From assembly GCA_015487985.1 (NCBI GenBank), contig WFOP01000142.1, positions 1 through 7,330 on the forward strand: a stretch of DNA of 7,330 nt. Reading direction: 5' to 3'. Made by a program: the position numbers and the translations under genes. Each line of letters opens with the position of its first letter. Position 1 is the first letter of the stretch. The notes under the pieces were generated by a model. That model did no database searches. It saw only the letters and a program-made list of their open reading frames with translations, and was not told the origin of the DNA. Source of the stretch: Hyphomicrobiales bacterium. GTDB lineage: Bacteria > Pseudomonadota > Alphaproteobacteria > Rhizobiales > Devosiaceae. Shown piece after piece: positions 1-5,835 of this stretch.

Positions 1-228
1 ATCCTTGACAATACCGGCTTCGGCAAACTGTTCCCCCCGCCTTTGACTGTTCAGCACAAATGCGGGGCGTTGCCCCCCCGGCAGGGTGATGTGGACAGGG
101 TCAAGAAAATCTCCTTCAAGCAGCGCATGCAGCGCCGACTTGGTGGCGGCGGTGGCGCAGGCACCGGTCGTCCAGCCCCGCCGCAACGGGTTGCCGGTTT
201 CTTTCAGGATATTTTTGTCTTTGCCCAT
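1..228 (-). CDS. cbiD: Cobalt-precorrin-5B C1-methyltransferase CbiD, N-terminal part (cut by window edge)
   Basis: Reading the minus strand from the ATG at 228 gives 76 uninterrupted codons to the window edge. Residues 17-24 (RGWTTGAC) and the following ATAATKSAL match the N-terminal signature of CbiD. They are followed by the family blocks ITLPGGQRPAF and FAEAGIVKD. From family knowledge, CbiD methylates C-1 of the corrin ring of cobalt-precorrin-5B using S-adenosylmethionine, in the cytoplasm. It is the counterpart of CobF in the classical aerobic pathway. A purine-rich GAGGGG lies just upstream of the start, rather close to it. The gene is divergent from cobB across 64 bp, so the two probably share a regulatory region. 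About three quarters or more of the protein lies outside the window, so integrity cannot be judged. The identification is firm from the conserved N-terminus. Confidence 0.9.
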   Translation of the reverse strand, partial: MGKDKNILKETGNPLRRGWTTGACATAATKSALHALLEGDFLDPVHITLPGGQRPAFVLNSQRRGEQFAEAGIVKD

Positions 229-292
229 ACCCCTCTATACAGTCACATTATGAAACGACAAATCACCAATTTGCCGCAAAAAGAATACGCCC
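229..292. promoter_or_regulatory. Divergent cbiD/cobB promoter region
   Basis: These 64 bp separate two divergent start codons and must hold, or overlap, promoters for both. On the minus strand a TTGTCG-like -35 (256-261) and a TATAGA-like -10 (234-239) are 16 bp apart; this would put the transcript start almost on the cbiD ATG. On the plus strand CATTAT at 246-251 is a possible -10 for cobB, with TTGCCC at 221-226 as a poor -35 (19-bp spacing). The matches are only about 4 of 6 bases each. The gap is far too short for a cobalamin riboswitch, and no B12 box is seen. That the region is regulatory follows from the geometry; the exact elements are guesses. Confidence 0.35.
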
Positions 293-1618
293 ATGGATAA
301 AATGCACGCTGCAAAAGGCATAATCATTGCTGCCCCCAATTCAGGGTCCGGCAAAACGGTTTTTACCACCGGGCTGATCGGTGCGATGGCGAAAACGGGT
401 CTGAAAGTGGCCGCCGCTAAAACCGGTCCCGATTATATTGATACATCTTTTCTTGGTATCACGGCAAAAAGCCCCGCGATAAATCTTGATCCCTGGAGCA
501 TGGAAGAGCGGCGCACAAAGGCCCTGGCGTCTGCCCATGCATCAAATGCAGACCTGATGGTGGTGGAGGGGGTAATGGGCCTGTTTGACGGGGCTGTTGA
601 TGGCACCGGGGCCACCGGCGATCTGGCGGCCATGCTTGAATTGCCGGTTTTGTTTGTGGTTGATGCGGCGCGCCAGTCCCAGTCTGTCGGGGCGCTGATT
701 TCAGGATTTGCCAACTGGCGCAAAGGGGTGAATATCGCCGGAATCATCCTGAATAATGTCGCCAGCGACCGGCATGAGAATATCCTGAGAAAAGCAATAC
801 AGCAGCTTGATATCCCCTTGGTGGGGGTGTTGCGGCGTGATCAGAACCTGCAGGTGCCCAGCCGTCATCTGGGGCTGGTTCTGGCCGGTGAAATAGAGCA
901 AATCAACGAATTTTCCGCCGCCGCCAGCGCGCTTGTTGCTTCCGGCGTTGATCTTGATCTGGTCCGCTCTTTGGCGGCTCCGCTGCCTCAAGCGCCAATC
1001 CAAACATCCGCAAGGCTCAGGCCCCTCGGCCAGCACATTGCCATTGCTCAAGACGCGGCCTTTGCGTTTATCTATGAACACTGGCTGGTGGACTGGAGAG
1101 CTGGGGGGGCTGAGGTGAGCTTTTTCTCCCCCCTTGCAAATCAACCCCCCGCGCCTGAAGCTGATGCAATTTTTTTGCCCGGGGGCTATCCTGAACTGCA
1201 TGGGGCGCAACTAAGCGCAGCCCATGATTTTTTCAAAGCTCTGTTGGCGGCGCGCGACAGGGGCGCTCTGATTTATGGGGAATGCGGGGGCTATATGGTG
1301 CTTGGAAAATCTCTGAGGGACAAAAACGGGGTGACTCATAAAATGAGTGGCCTGCTGCCCCATCAGACATCTATCGACCGACCAAGGCGCGTGTTGGGAT
1401 ATCGACGTTTGCAACATTGCTCTGCGTTGCCCTGGCCAAACAGGTTGATGGCCCACGAATTTCACTATTCCACCAGTTCTTCCCATGATTTGCCGCCCCT
1501 TTTTGAAGCCCGCGATGCTCTGGGGAAAAAGCTGGACCCGATGGGAGCCGTGGACAAAAATGTCATGGGATCATATGCCCATATCATTGATGGCGTTGCC
1601 GACGGGGAAAAGCAATGA
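293..1618 (+). CDS. cobB: Cobyrinic / hydrogenobyrinic acid a,c-diamide synthase (CobB/CbiA)
   Basis: Glutamine- and ATP-dependent amidation of the a and c side chains of the corrin ring, in the cytoplasm. The 441 residues match the family length. An N-terminal dethiobiotin-synthetase-like domain carries the P-loop APNSGSGKT (14-22), GPDYID (about 45-50) and VVEGVMGLFDG. The C-terminal class I glutamine amidotransferase domain shows LPGGYPELHG, the nucleophile Cys331 in GECGGYMVLG and the late His430 in GSYAH. The start at 293 has only a weak AAAGA upstream; ATG 302 is an alternative that also keeps the P-loop. The stop overlaps the cobQ ATG (ATGA), so translation is probably coupled. The substrate may be cobalt-free (CobB) or cobalt-containing (CbiA). 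Sequence alone does not decide; cbiD next door leans towards the cobalt-containing form. The stretch joining the two domains is rich in homopolymer runs, but the frame is intact. Confidence 0.95.
   Translation: MDKMHAAKGIIIAAPNSGSGKTVFTTGLIGAMAKTGLKVAAAKTGPDYIDTSFLGITAKSPAINLDPWSMEERRTKALASAHASNADLMVVEGVMGLFDGAVDGTGATGDLAAMLELPVLFVVDAARQSQSVGALISGFANWRKGVNIAGIILNNVASDRHENILRKAIQQLDIPLVGVLRRDQNLQVPSRHLGLVLAGEIEQINEFSAAASALVASGVDLDLVRSLAAPLPQAPIQTSARLRPLGQHIAIAQDAAFAFIYEHWLVDWRAGGAEVSFFSPLANQPPAPEADAIFLPGGYPELHGAQLSAAHDFFKALLAARDRGALIYGECGGYMVLGKSLRDKNGVTHKMSGLLPHQTSIDRPRRVLGYRRLQHCSALPWPNRLMAHEFHYSTSSSHDLPPLFEARDALGKKLDPMGAVDKNVMGSYAHIIDGVADGEKQ
1604..1608 (+). promoter_or_regulatory. Ribosome binding site of cobQ inside cobB
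   Basis: GGGGA lies within the last codons of cobB, six bases before the cobQ ATG at 1615. It supports that start and independent or coupled re-initiation at the ATGA overlap. Confidence 0.5.
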
Positions 1619-3105
1619 GTGCGCGCACGCTGATGTTTATGGGCACCGGCTCCGATGTGGGTAAATCGCTCATCGTGGCCGGACTGTGCCGGGCCTTTGT
1701 TAATCGCGGGCTCAAAACCATGCCTTTCAAGCCGCAAAACATGTCAAATAATGCAGCGGTGACAAAAGATGGCGGGGAAATCGGGCGCGCGCAGGCTTTG
1801 CAGGCGCTGGCGGCCAAAACCGCCCCGATGACCGCCATGAACCCCGTTTTGCTCAAACCCGAACATGAAAGCGGCGCGCAGCTGGTGGTGCGCGGCAAGC
1901 GGGTGGCCACCATGTCGGCGGCTGAATATTTTTCAAAACGCGAACAATATTTGCCTGACGTCATGAAGGCATTTGATGAGGTGCGCGCGGATGCTGATCT
2001 GGTTCTGATCGAGGGGGCGGGCAGTGCGTCGGAAATCAACCTGCGTCACAATGATATTGCAAATTTTGGTTTCGCGCGTGCCGCCGATGTCCCGGTGATA
2101 ATTATCGGGGATATTCAGCGCGGCGGCGTTATCGCTTCGCTGGTGGGCACGTTTAACGTTATCGACCTTAAGGACGCTGAGCTTGTTGCAGGCACGCTCA
2201 TCAACCGGTTTCAGGGGGACCCCGACCTGTTCAAACAGGGATTGAAGCAGATTGAACAAAAAACCGGGCGCCCCTGTCTGGGACCCGTTCCCCACTTTGA
2301 ACAGGCAAACCTGTTGCCTGCCGAAGATATTCTGGGACTGGAAACGCCAGGTTCCAAAACTCAAGCCAACAAAATTCTGATTGTGGTGCCGCGTCTGCCG
2401 CGCATTGCAAATTTTGATGATCTGGACCCGCTAAAAATGATGCCCGAGGTGGAGCTGATTATTGTGCCCCCCGGCCAGCCCCTGCCGCTAAATGCCGACC
2501 TGATAATTCTGCCCGGCTCAAAATCCACCCGGGCTGACTTGGCTTTTTTAAGGAAAGAAGGCTGGGACATAGACATTGTGGCCCATGCCAGAGGTGGCGG
2601 CAAAATTCTTGGAATTTGCGCCGGCTTTCAGATGCTGGGGCAAAGCATTGCCGACCCCGAAGGTGTTGAGGGCACCCCCGGCACCAGTCCCGGGCTGGGC
2701 CTGCTGGGGGTCAACACGACTATGGCTACCGCCAAACAGTTGCGAGTTGAAAACAGTTTCGACACACAATTTAATTGTCCGCTAACCGGCTATCACATGC
2801 ATATGGGACAAACCGAAGGACCAGACTGCGAGCACCCGTTTTCTGTTTCCGGCGATACTTTTGAAGGGGCGATTTCTCCTGACACAAATATCATGGGCAC
2901 CTATTTGCACGGCTTGTTTGCCGCCGATGATTTCAGGGAAAAATTTGTGGCCGATTTGACCGGGCGGAATGTTTCGCCGATGAATTATGAAGCGCGCATC
3001 GAGCAGGTTCTGGACAATCTGGCTGAACATCTCGAGCAATATCTTGATCTGGATGCGCTGCTGGAAATGGCGCGACCTCAACCAGACAAGGCCCAAAACC
3101 GATGA
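1615..3105 (+). CDS. cobQ: Cobyric acid synthase (CobQ/CbiP)
   Basis: Amidates side chains b, d, e and g of adenosylcobyrinic acid a,c-diamide with glutamine and ATP, giving adenosylcobyric acid in the cytoplasm. The 496 residues are normal length. The N-terminal synthetase domain has the P-loop GTGSDVGKS (10-18), KPQNMSNNAA (39-48), EGAGSASEINLRHNDIAN and the GDIxRGGVIA block. The C-terminal amidotransferase domain has ILPGSKSTRADL, Cys335 in GICAGFQMLG and His432 in GTYLHGLF. In this subfamily the domain is usually described as a Triad (glutamine amidotransferase class I-like) type, with the Cys and His being the visible key residues. The acidic residue usual in GDIDRGG is Gln here. It overlaps cobB by four bases upstream and cbiB by four bases downstream (ATGA both times). 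The start is supported by GGGGA six bases upstream. Corrin adenosylation (CobO/CobA type), needed before this step, is not encoded in the window. Confidence 0.97.
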   Translation: MSARTLMFMGTGSDVGKSLIVAGLCRAFVNRGLKTMPFKPQNMSNNAAVTKDGGEIGRAQALQALAAKTAPMTAMNPVLLKPEHESGAQLVVRGKRVATMSAAEYFSKREQYLPDVMKAFDEVRADADLVLIEGAGSASEINLRHNDIANFGFARAADVPVIIIGDIQRGGVIASLVGTFNVIDLKDAELVAGTLINRFQGDPDLFKQGLKQIEQKTGRPCLGPVPHFEQANLLPAEDILGLETPGSKTQANKILIVVPRLPRIANFDDLDPLKMMPEVELIIVPPGQPLPLNADLIILPGSKSTRADLAFLRKEGWDIDIVAHARGGGKILGICAGFQMLGQSIADPEGVEGTPGTSPGLGLLGVNTTMATAKQLRVENSFDTQFNCPLTGYHMHMGQTEGPDCEHPFSVSGDTFEGAISPDTNIMGTYLHGLFAADDFREKFVADLTGRNVSPMNYEARIEQVLDNLAEHLEQYLDLDALLEMARPQPDKAQNR

Positions 3106-4067
3106 GTTTTTCAGTGGCTTTTCTGGCGACAATCCTTGATCGCTTTGTTGCCCTGCCAAAGGGGATCATAATACCTATTGCCCATCCGGTGGTGTGGCAG
3201 GGCTGGCTGATCGAACAACTGGAGCAAAGGCTGAATAGATCCGATTTTTCTGCTTCAAGACGTCGTGCCGGAGGCGCGCTTGCGTTATCCGTGTTGATTC
3301 TTGTCACGTTTATCATCGCTTTTTCCATCGTACAGCTTTTGCAGGTTCTGCCGTTTCCATGGATATTTGAAGCCGCGCTGGCGTCTATTTTTCTCGCCCA
3401 CCGCTCTTTGCATGAAGCTGTTCAGGCAGTGGCGGATGTCTTGAAAACTTCCCTCAGCGCCGCCCGCATTCAGGTGTCCCATATCGTGGGCCGCGACACA
3501 AAAAATCTGGATCAACATGAAATTTCCCGCGCTGCTGTTGAAAGTCTGGCAGAAAACAGCTCCGATGGTATCATTGCGCCCCTGTTCTGGCTGGCCCTTT
3601 TGGGCCTGCCCGGCATCGCGGTTTACAAGGCCATAAATACTGCTGATTCCATGATTGGCCACAAAAGCGAAAAATACCTCGCGTTTGGCTGGGCCAGTGC
3701 AAAGCTGGATGATGTGGTGAACTTTGTTCCGGCGCGCCTGTGCGCACTGTTTTATATTCTGGCCGCCGGTATCGGGCAGCAAAATCCATGGAAAAGGATA
3801 AAAAAGGCCTGGCGGGTAACCTTGCGCGATGCGCCAACCCATGTGTCCCCAAATGCGGGCTGGCCCGAAGCGGCTTTAGCAGGGGCGCTGGATTTTTCCC
3901 TTGGCGGCATCCGCGCCTATCAGGGCAGGATTTTGCAATTGCCACAAATGGGAGAAGGGCGGGCTGACCTTGCGCGCCCCGATATTGAAACGGCGCTGAA
4001 CCTGTCAGGGAAAATGTCCACGCTGGCGCTGATATTTGTTGGCCTGCTCTGGCTCATCCGGCTTTAA
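3102..4067 (+). CDS. cbiB: Adenosylcobinamide-phosphate synthase CbiB (CobD), membrane protein
   Basis: Joins adenosylcobyric acid to the aminopropanol (phosphate) arm, giving adenosylcobinamide (phosphate), in the inner membrane. The 321 residues match the family. Motifs in order: HPVVW at 28-32 with GWLI after it, HIVGRD at 127-132, ESLAENSSDG at 147-156 followed by IIAPLFW, NTADSMIGH at 179-187, then FGWASAKLDDVVNFVPAR. Hydrophobic, probably membrane-spanning stretches lie at roughly 57-82, 85-100, 156-175, 208-226 and 303-321. The ATG overlaps the cobQ stop (ATGA), with a modest AAGG at 3088-3091 ten bases upstream. The TAA stop interlocks with that of cobP on the other strand. No terminator hairpin is visible after it. 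Note the naming clash: this is CobD in the aerobic-pathway nomenclature and CbiB in the anaerobic one. Confidence 0.95.
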   Translation: MSFSVAFLATILDRFVALPKGIIIPIAHPVVWQGWLIEQLEQRLNRSDFSASRRRAGGALALSVLILVTFIIAFSIVQLLQVLPFPWIFEAALASIFLAHRSLHEAVQAVADVLKTSLSAARIQVSHIVGRDTKNLDQHEISRAAVESLAENSSDGIIAPLFWLALLGLPGIAVYKAINTADSMIGHKSEKYLAFGWASAKLDDVVNFVPARLCALFYILAAGIGQQNPWKRIKKAWRVTLRDAPTHVSPNAGWPEAALAGALDFSLGGIRAYQGRILQLPQMGEGRADLARPDIETALNLSGKMSTLALIFVGLLWLIRL

Positions 4068-4603
4068 TCGGTTTTCGGCAGTTCACCTTTGAGCATCAGC
4101 GGCAATCCCGCAACCACCAGCATAACGTTGGTGCAGATGGCCCCCAGGCGTTGATGCAAGATGCCGGTTTCATCGCGAAAATTTCTCGCCATCGAATTGG
4201 CCGGTACAATTCCCAGCCCAACCTCATTGGAAACAAAAATCACGTCGCTGTTTTGAACCTGTGCCAGAACCTGCACAAGGGCCTCTATCTTTTCTGTTCT
4301 ATCGACTTCACTAAGCTGGCCCAGATTGCTCATCCACAATGTGAGACAATCAACAACAATGGCCTCATACAACGACGCAGCGTTTTTAATCGCTTCAGCC
4401 AAATTCAGCGGTTCTTCAAACGTGGTGAAAGCGTCATTGCGCTCCCGCCGGTGTTGGCTGACCCGCGCCGCCATTTCACCATCTTGTGCCTGTGCCGTTG
4501 CGATATAGGCGGGATTGTCGCTCAAGCTCAGGGCGGTTTTTTCCGCCAGTGCACTTTTGCCCGAACGCGCGCCCCCCAATATTAAAAAGTGATGACCGCC
4601 CAT
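4064..4603 (-). CDS. cobP: Bifunctional adenosylcobinamide kinase / adenosylcobinamide-phosphate guanylyltransferase (CobP/CobU)
   Basis: Phosphorylates adenosylcobinamide and then transfers GMP from GTP, giving adenosylcobinamide-GDP for nucleotide-loop assembly. From the ATG at 4603 it has 179 residues, typical for the family. Motifs: P-loop LGGARSGKS (9-17), YIATAQ followed by DGEMAARV, His51 in SQHRRER (the region of the guanylylated His in CobU), VVDCLTLWMSNL, VSNEVGLGIVP, and near the C-terminus RNFRDETGILHQRLG. I chose 4603 because GGGA stands five bases upstream (plus-strand 4609-4612) and the P-loop then sits at the usual depth. ATG 4627 is in frame, adds eight residues and has no ribosome binding site. 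The open frame continues to 4828 but that extension has no family resemblance. The gene runs against cbiB, with stop codons overlapping in TTAA, and is divergent from the sugar kinase operon. It is therefore transcribed separately from the other cob genes here. Confidence 0.94.
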   Translation of the reverse strand: MGGHHFLILGGARSGKSALAEKTALSLSDNPAYIATAQAQDGEMAARVSQHRRERNDAFTTFEEPLNLAEAIKNAASLYEAIVVDCLTLWMSNLGQLSEVDRTEKIEALVQVLAQVQNSDVIFVSNEVGLGIVPANSMARNFRDETGILHQRLGAICTNVMLVVAGLPLMLKGELPKTD

Positions 4604-4645
4604 AACGTTCCCAATGTCTGCCTTCATACTAAAGTTGGTCTTTGG

Positions 4646-4657
4646 ACCCAATTGGGT
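4646..4657. repeat. Perfect 12-bp palindrome ACCCAATTGGGT
   Basis: The twelve bases equal their own reverse complement. The palindrome lies 43 bp before the chosen cobP start and downstream of the possible cobP -10 element (4685-4690). An operator role for a dimeric regulator is possible. I do not recognise the site. Confidence 0.4.
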
Positions 4658-4679
4658 GCGTATGCACACACATTCTCCA

Positions 4680-4712
4680 CCCCTTTTATACACTGTTTCT
4701 TGCACAAAGGGG
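4680..4712. repeat. Inverted repeat CCCCTTT / AAAGGGG around a possible cobP promoter
   Basis: Arms at 4680-4686 and 4706-4712 are perfect 7-bp inverted copies with 19 bp between them. The left arm overlaps the possible cobP -10 (4685-4690) and the right arm overlaps its possible -35 (4710-4715). No T-run follows in either direction, so it does not look like a terminator. A second small inverted pair, TTGC (4700-4703) and GCAA (4712-4715), lies within and beside it. Confidence 0.35.
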
Positions 4713-4739
4713 CAAAAAAGTAAGCCGGATTTGGCGCAA

Positions 4740-4776
4740 AAAGACTGTTCTTTTATGGCGGAATTCCCTAGTCTTT
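4740..4776. repeat. Inverted repeat AAAGACT / AGTCTTT before the sugar kinase
   Basis: Arms at 4740-4746 and 4770-4776 are perfect 7-bp inverted copies 23 bp apart. They flank the weak -10 candidate TATGGC (4754-4759) and an 8-bp palindrome GGAATTCC (4760-4767). The placement fits an operator for the kinase-zwf operon, but chance cannot be excluded for arms this short. Confidence 0.3.
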
Positions 4777-4810
4777 GCCCGCAGACAATTTTGCTGTCAC
4801 CGTTGGGAGC

Positions 4811-5800
4811 GTGAAAGAATTGGGGCATTTATTATTGGGGGTTGATGGCGGCGGCACCAAGTGCCGGATGAGATTGACCGACCAGAATTTTGAAATTTTA
4901 GGAGAGGCGATTATCCATTCACCCGCCAACCTGCAAATTCGCAATGGGGATGCGGCCCACGCCGCAATCATGGATTTGATTGATCTGGTCTATGCGCAGG
5001 CCGGCCTGGATGTTTCCATGACCAAGGAAACCCACGCCTGTTTTGGCATGGCCGGCGCCAGGCTTCAATCCGCCCGCGACAGCTTCGTTAAACGCGGGTT
5101 CCCCTTTGCCAATGTAAAAGTTGTTGATGATATTGATATCGCCCGCGCCGGCGCACACAAGGGCGAAGACGGCGCGGTGCTGATTATCGGGACCGGCTCC
5201 GCAGGGCTGGGGCGCATTGCAGGTAAACGTTTACAGGTTGGCGGCTGGGGTTTTCTGGTGGGGGATTCAATGGCCGGGGCCACTCTGGGGCGCGAACTGC
5301 TGCGCCGGTCCCTGCTGGCCCATGAGGGGCTTATCGAAGGCTCCGCTCTTACCGATCACATCATGAACCAGTTCGATAATCTTCCCGAAAACCTGATGAG
5401 TTGGTCCTTTGAAAACCCGGATGCCATTGCCGAAGCGCGCGAACTGGCACAACAGGAAAAATATGGAGCCAATGGTGCCAAGGGCGAGCATGTCACCATT
5501 GGCTCCCTGCATGCCCGCCCCGGTGATTATGGAAAATTCGTGCCCGTGATTTTTGACTATTACGAGCAGGACGACGCCATGGCGCGTCAGCTCATTGAAT
5601 TTGAACTCAGCGCCATCGACCAATATGTCACCTGGTTTTTAGATCGCGATATAAAATCCATCGCCGTGGTTGGTGGGCTTGGGCAGCGTCTGTTGCCCAT
5701 GCTTCAAAAAATCTATCCCGGTGTGCTTGTCCCCCCCATGGCTGATCCCCTGCAGGGGGCGCTTATTCTTGCCCATCAGTCAAAGACTGTTTTGGGGTAG
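4811..5800 (+). CDS. Sugar kinase of the BadF/BadG/BcrA/BcrD ATPase family (N-acetylglucosamine-kinase-like)
   Basis: An ASKHA-fold ATP-dependent kinase of about 329 residues. Motifs from the GTG at 4811: phosphate-1 loop LLGVDGGGTKCR (8-19), VVDDIDIARAGA with acidic residues 106-107 in the usual catalytic position, phosphate-2 loop GTGSAG (127-132), GGWGFLVGD (144-152), and a C-terminal adenosine-side VVGGLGQRL and DPLQGALILA. The family includes GlcNAc and glucosamine kinases; the actual sugar cannot be read from sequence. The usual GDEGSG segment after GGWGF is changed to GDSMAG. The start is uncertain: GTG 4811 has GGGAG only one base away, TTG 4820 has the same GGGAG ten bases upstream, and TTG 4775 has no site. 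Both 4811 and 4820 keep all motifs. zwf begins 35 bp downstream on the same strand, so the two are probably one operon and the substrate may be a hexose entering at glucose 6-phosphate. Confidence 0.82.
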   Translation: MKELGHLLLGVDGGGTKCRMRLTDQNFEILGEAIIHSPANLQIRNGDAAHAAIMDLIDLVYAQAGLDVSMTKETHACFGMAGARLQSARDSFVKRGFPFANVKVVDDIDIARAGAHKGEDGAVLIIGTGSAGLGRIAGKRLQVGGWGFLVGDSMAGATLGRELLRRSLLAHEGLIEGSALTDHIMNQFDNLPENLMSWSFENPDAIAEARELAQQEKYGANGAKGEHVTIGSLHARPGDYGKFVPVIFDYYEQDDAMARQLIEFELSAIDQYVTWFLDRDIKSIAVVGGLGQRLLPMLQKIYPGVLVPPMADPLQGALILAHQSKTVLG

Positions 5801-5823
5801 CCTCAAAACATTCGTTCAAGAAC

Positions 5824-5830
5824 AGGAGAA
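5824..5830 (+). promoter_or_regulatory. Strong ribosome binding site of zwf
   Basis: AGGAGAA lies five bases before the GTG at 5836. It fixes this non-ATG start, which the next ATG, far inside the protein, could not replace without losing the nucleotide-binding motif. Confidence 0.75.
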
Positions 5831-5835
5831 GTTCA

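Larger units (their letters stand above)
4604..4810. promoter_or_regulatory. Divergent intergenic region cobP / sugar kinase
   Basis: About 207 bp without a convincing gene, holding the promoters of two divergent transcription units. Towards cobP, a TATAAA on the minus strand (4685-4690) has a TTGCCC 19 bp upstream (4710-4715). Towards the kinase, TTGGCG (4731-4736) and TATGGC (4754-4759) are 17 bp apart but poorly conserved. Several short inverted repeats sit around these elements and are listed separately. No B12 box was found on either strand, so a cobalamin riboswitch is unlikely. Confidence 0.5.

Noticed and set aside
250..300. A 16-codon reading frame starting with ATG at 250 that ends inside the cobB start region, a possible leader peptide.
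   Set aside because: No ribosome binding site, no regulatory codon run and no hairpin pair typical of attenuation; it is probably chance.
3285..3842. A 185-codon open frame antisense to cbiB.
   Set aside because: It lies wholly within a clear family gene, its translation resembles no protein family and it has low-complexity biases expected of a shadow frame.
4060..4110. Possible bidirectional terminator at the cbiB/cobP junction.
   Set aside because: No stem of useful length with a T-run was found on either strand.
4721..4740. AAGCCGGATTTGGC as a possible B12 box of a cobalamin riboswitch.
   Set aside because: Only the first few bases fit the remembered B12-box consensus, the rest fails, and it is on the sugar-kinase side rather than before a cob gene.
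4604..4828. Upstream extension of the cobP frame to a start at 4828.
   Set aside because: The extra 75 residues are Cys-rich and unlike any CobP N-terminus, and would overlap the kinase start; family length and GGGA placement favour 4603.
4614..4845. Two 66-67 codon plus-strand frames in the divergent region as small genes.
   Set aside because: No ribosome binding sites, overlap with promoter-like sequence and no recognisable composition of a real protein.
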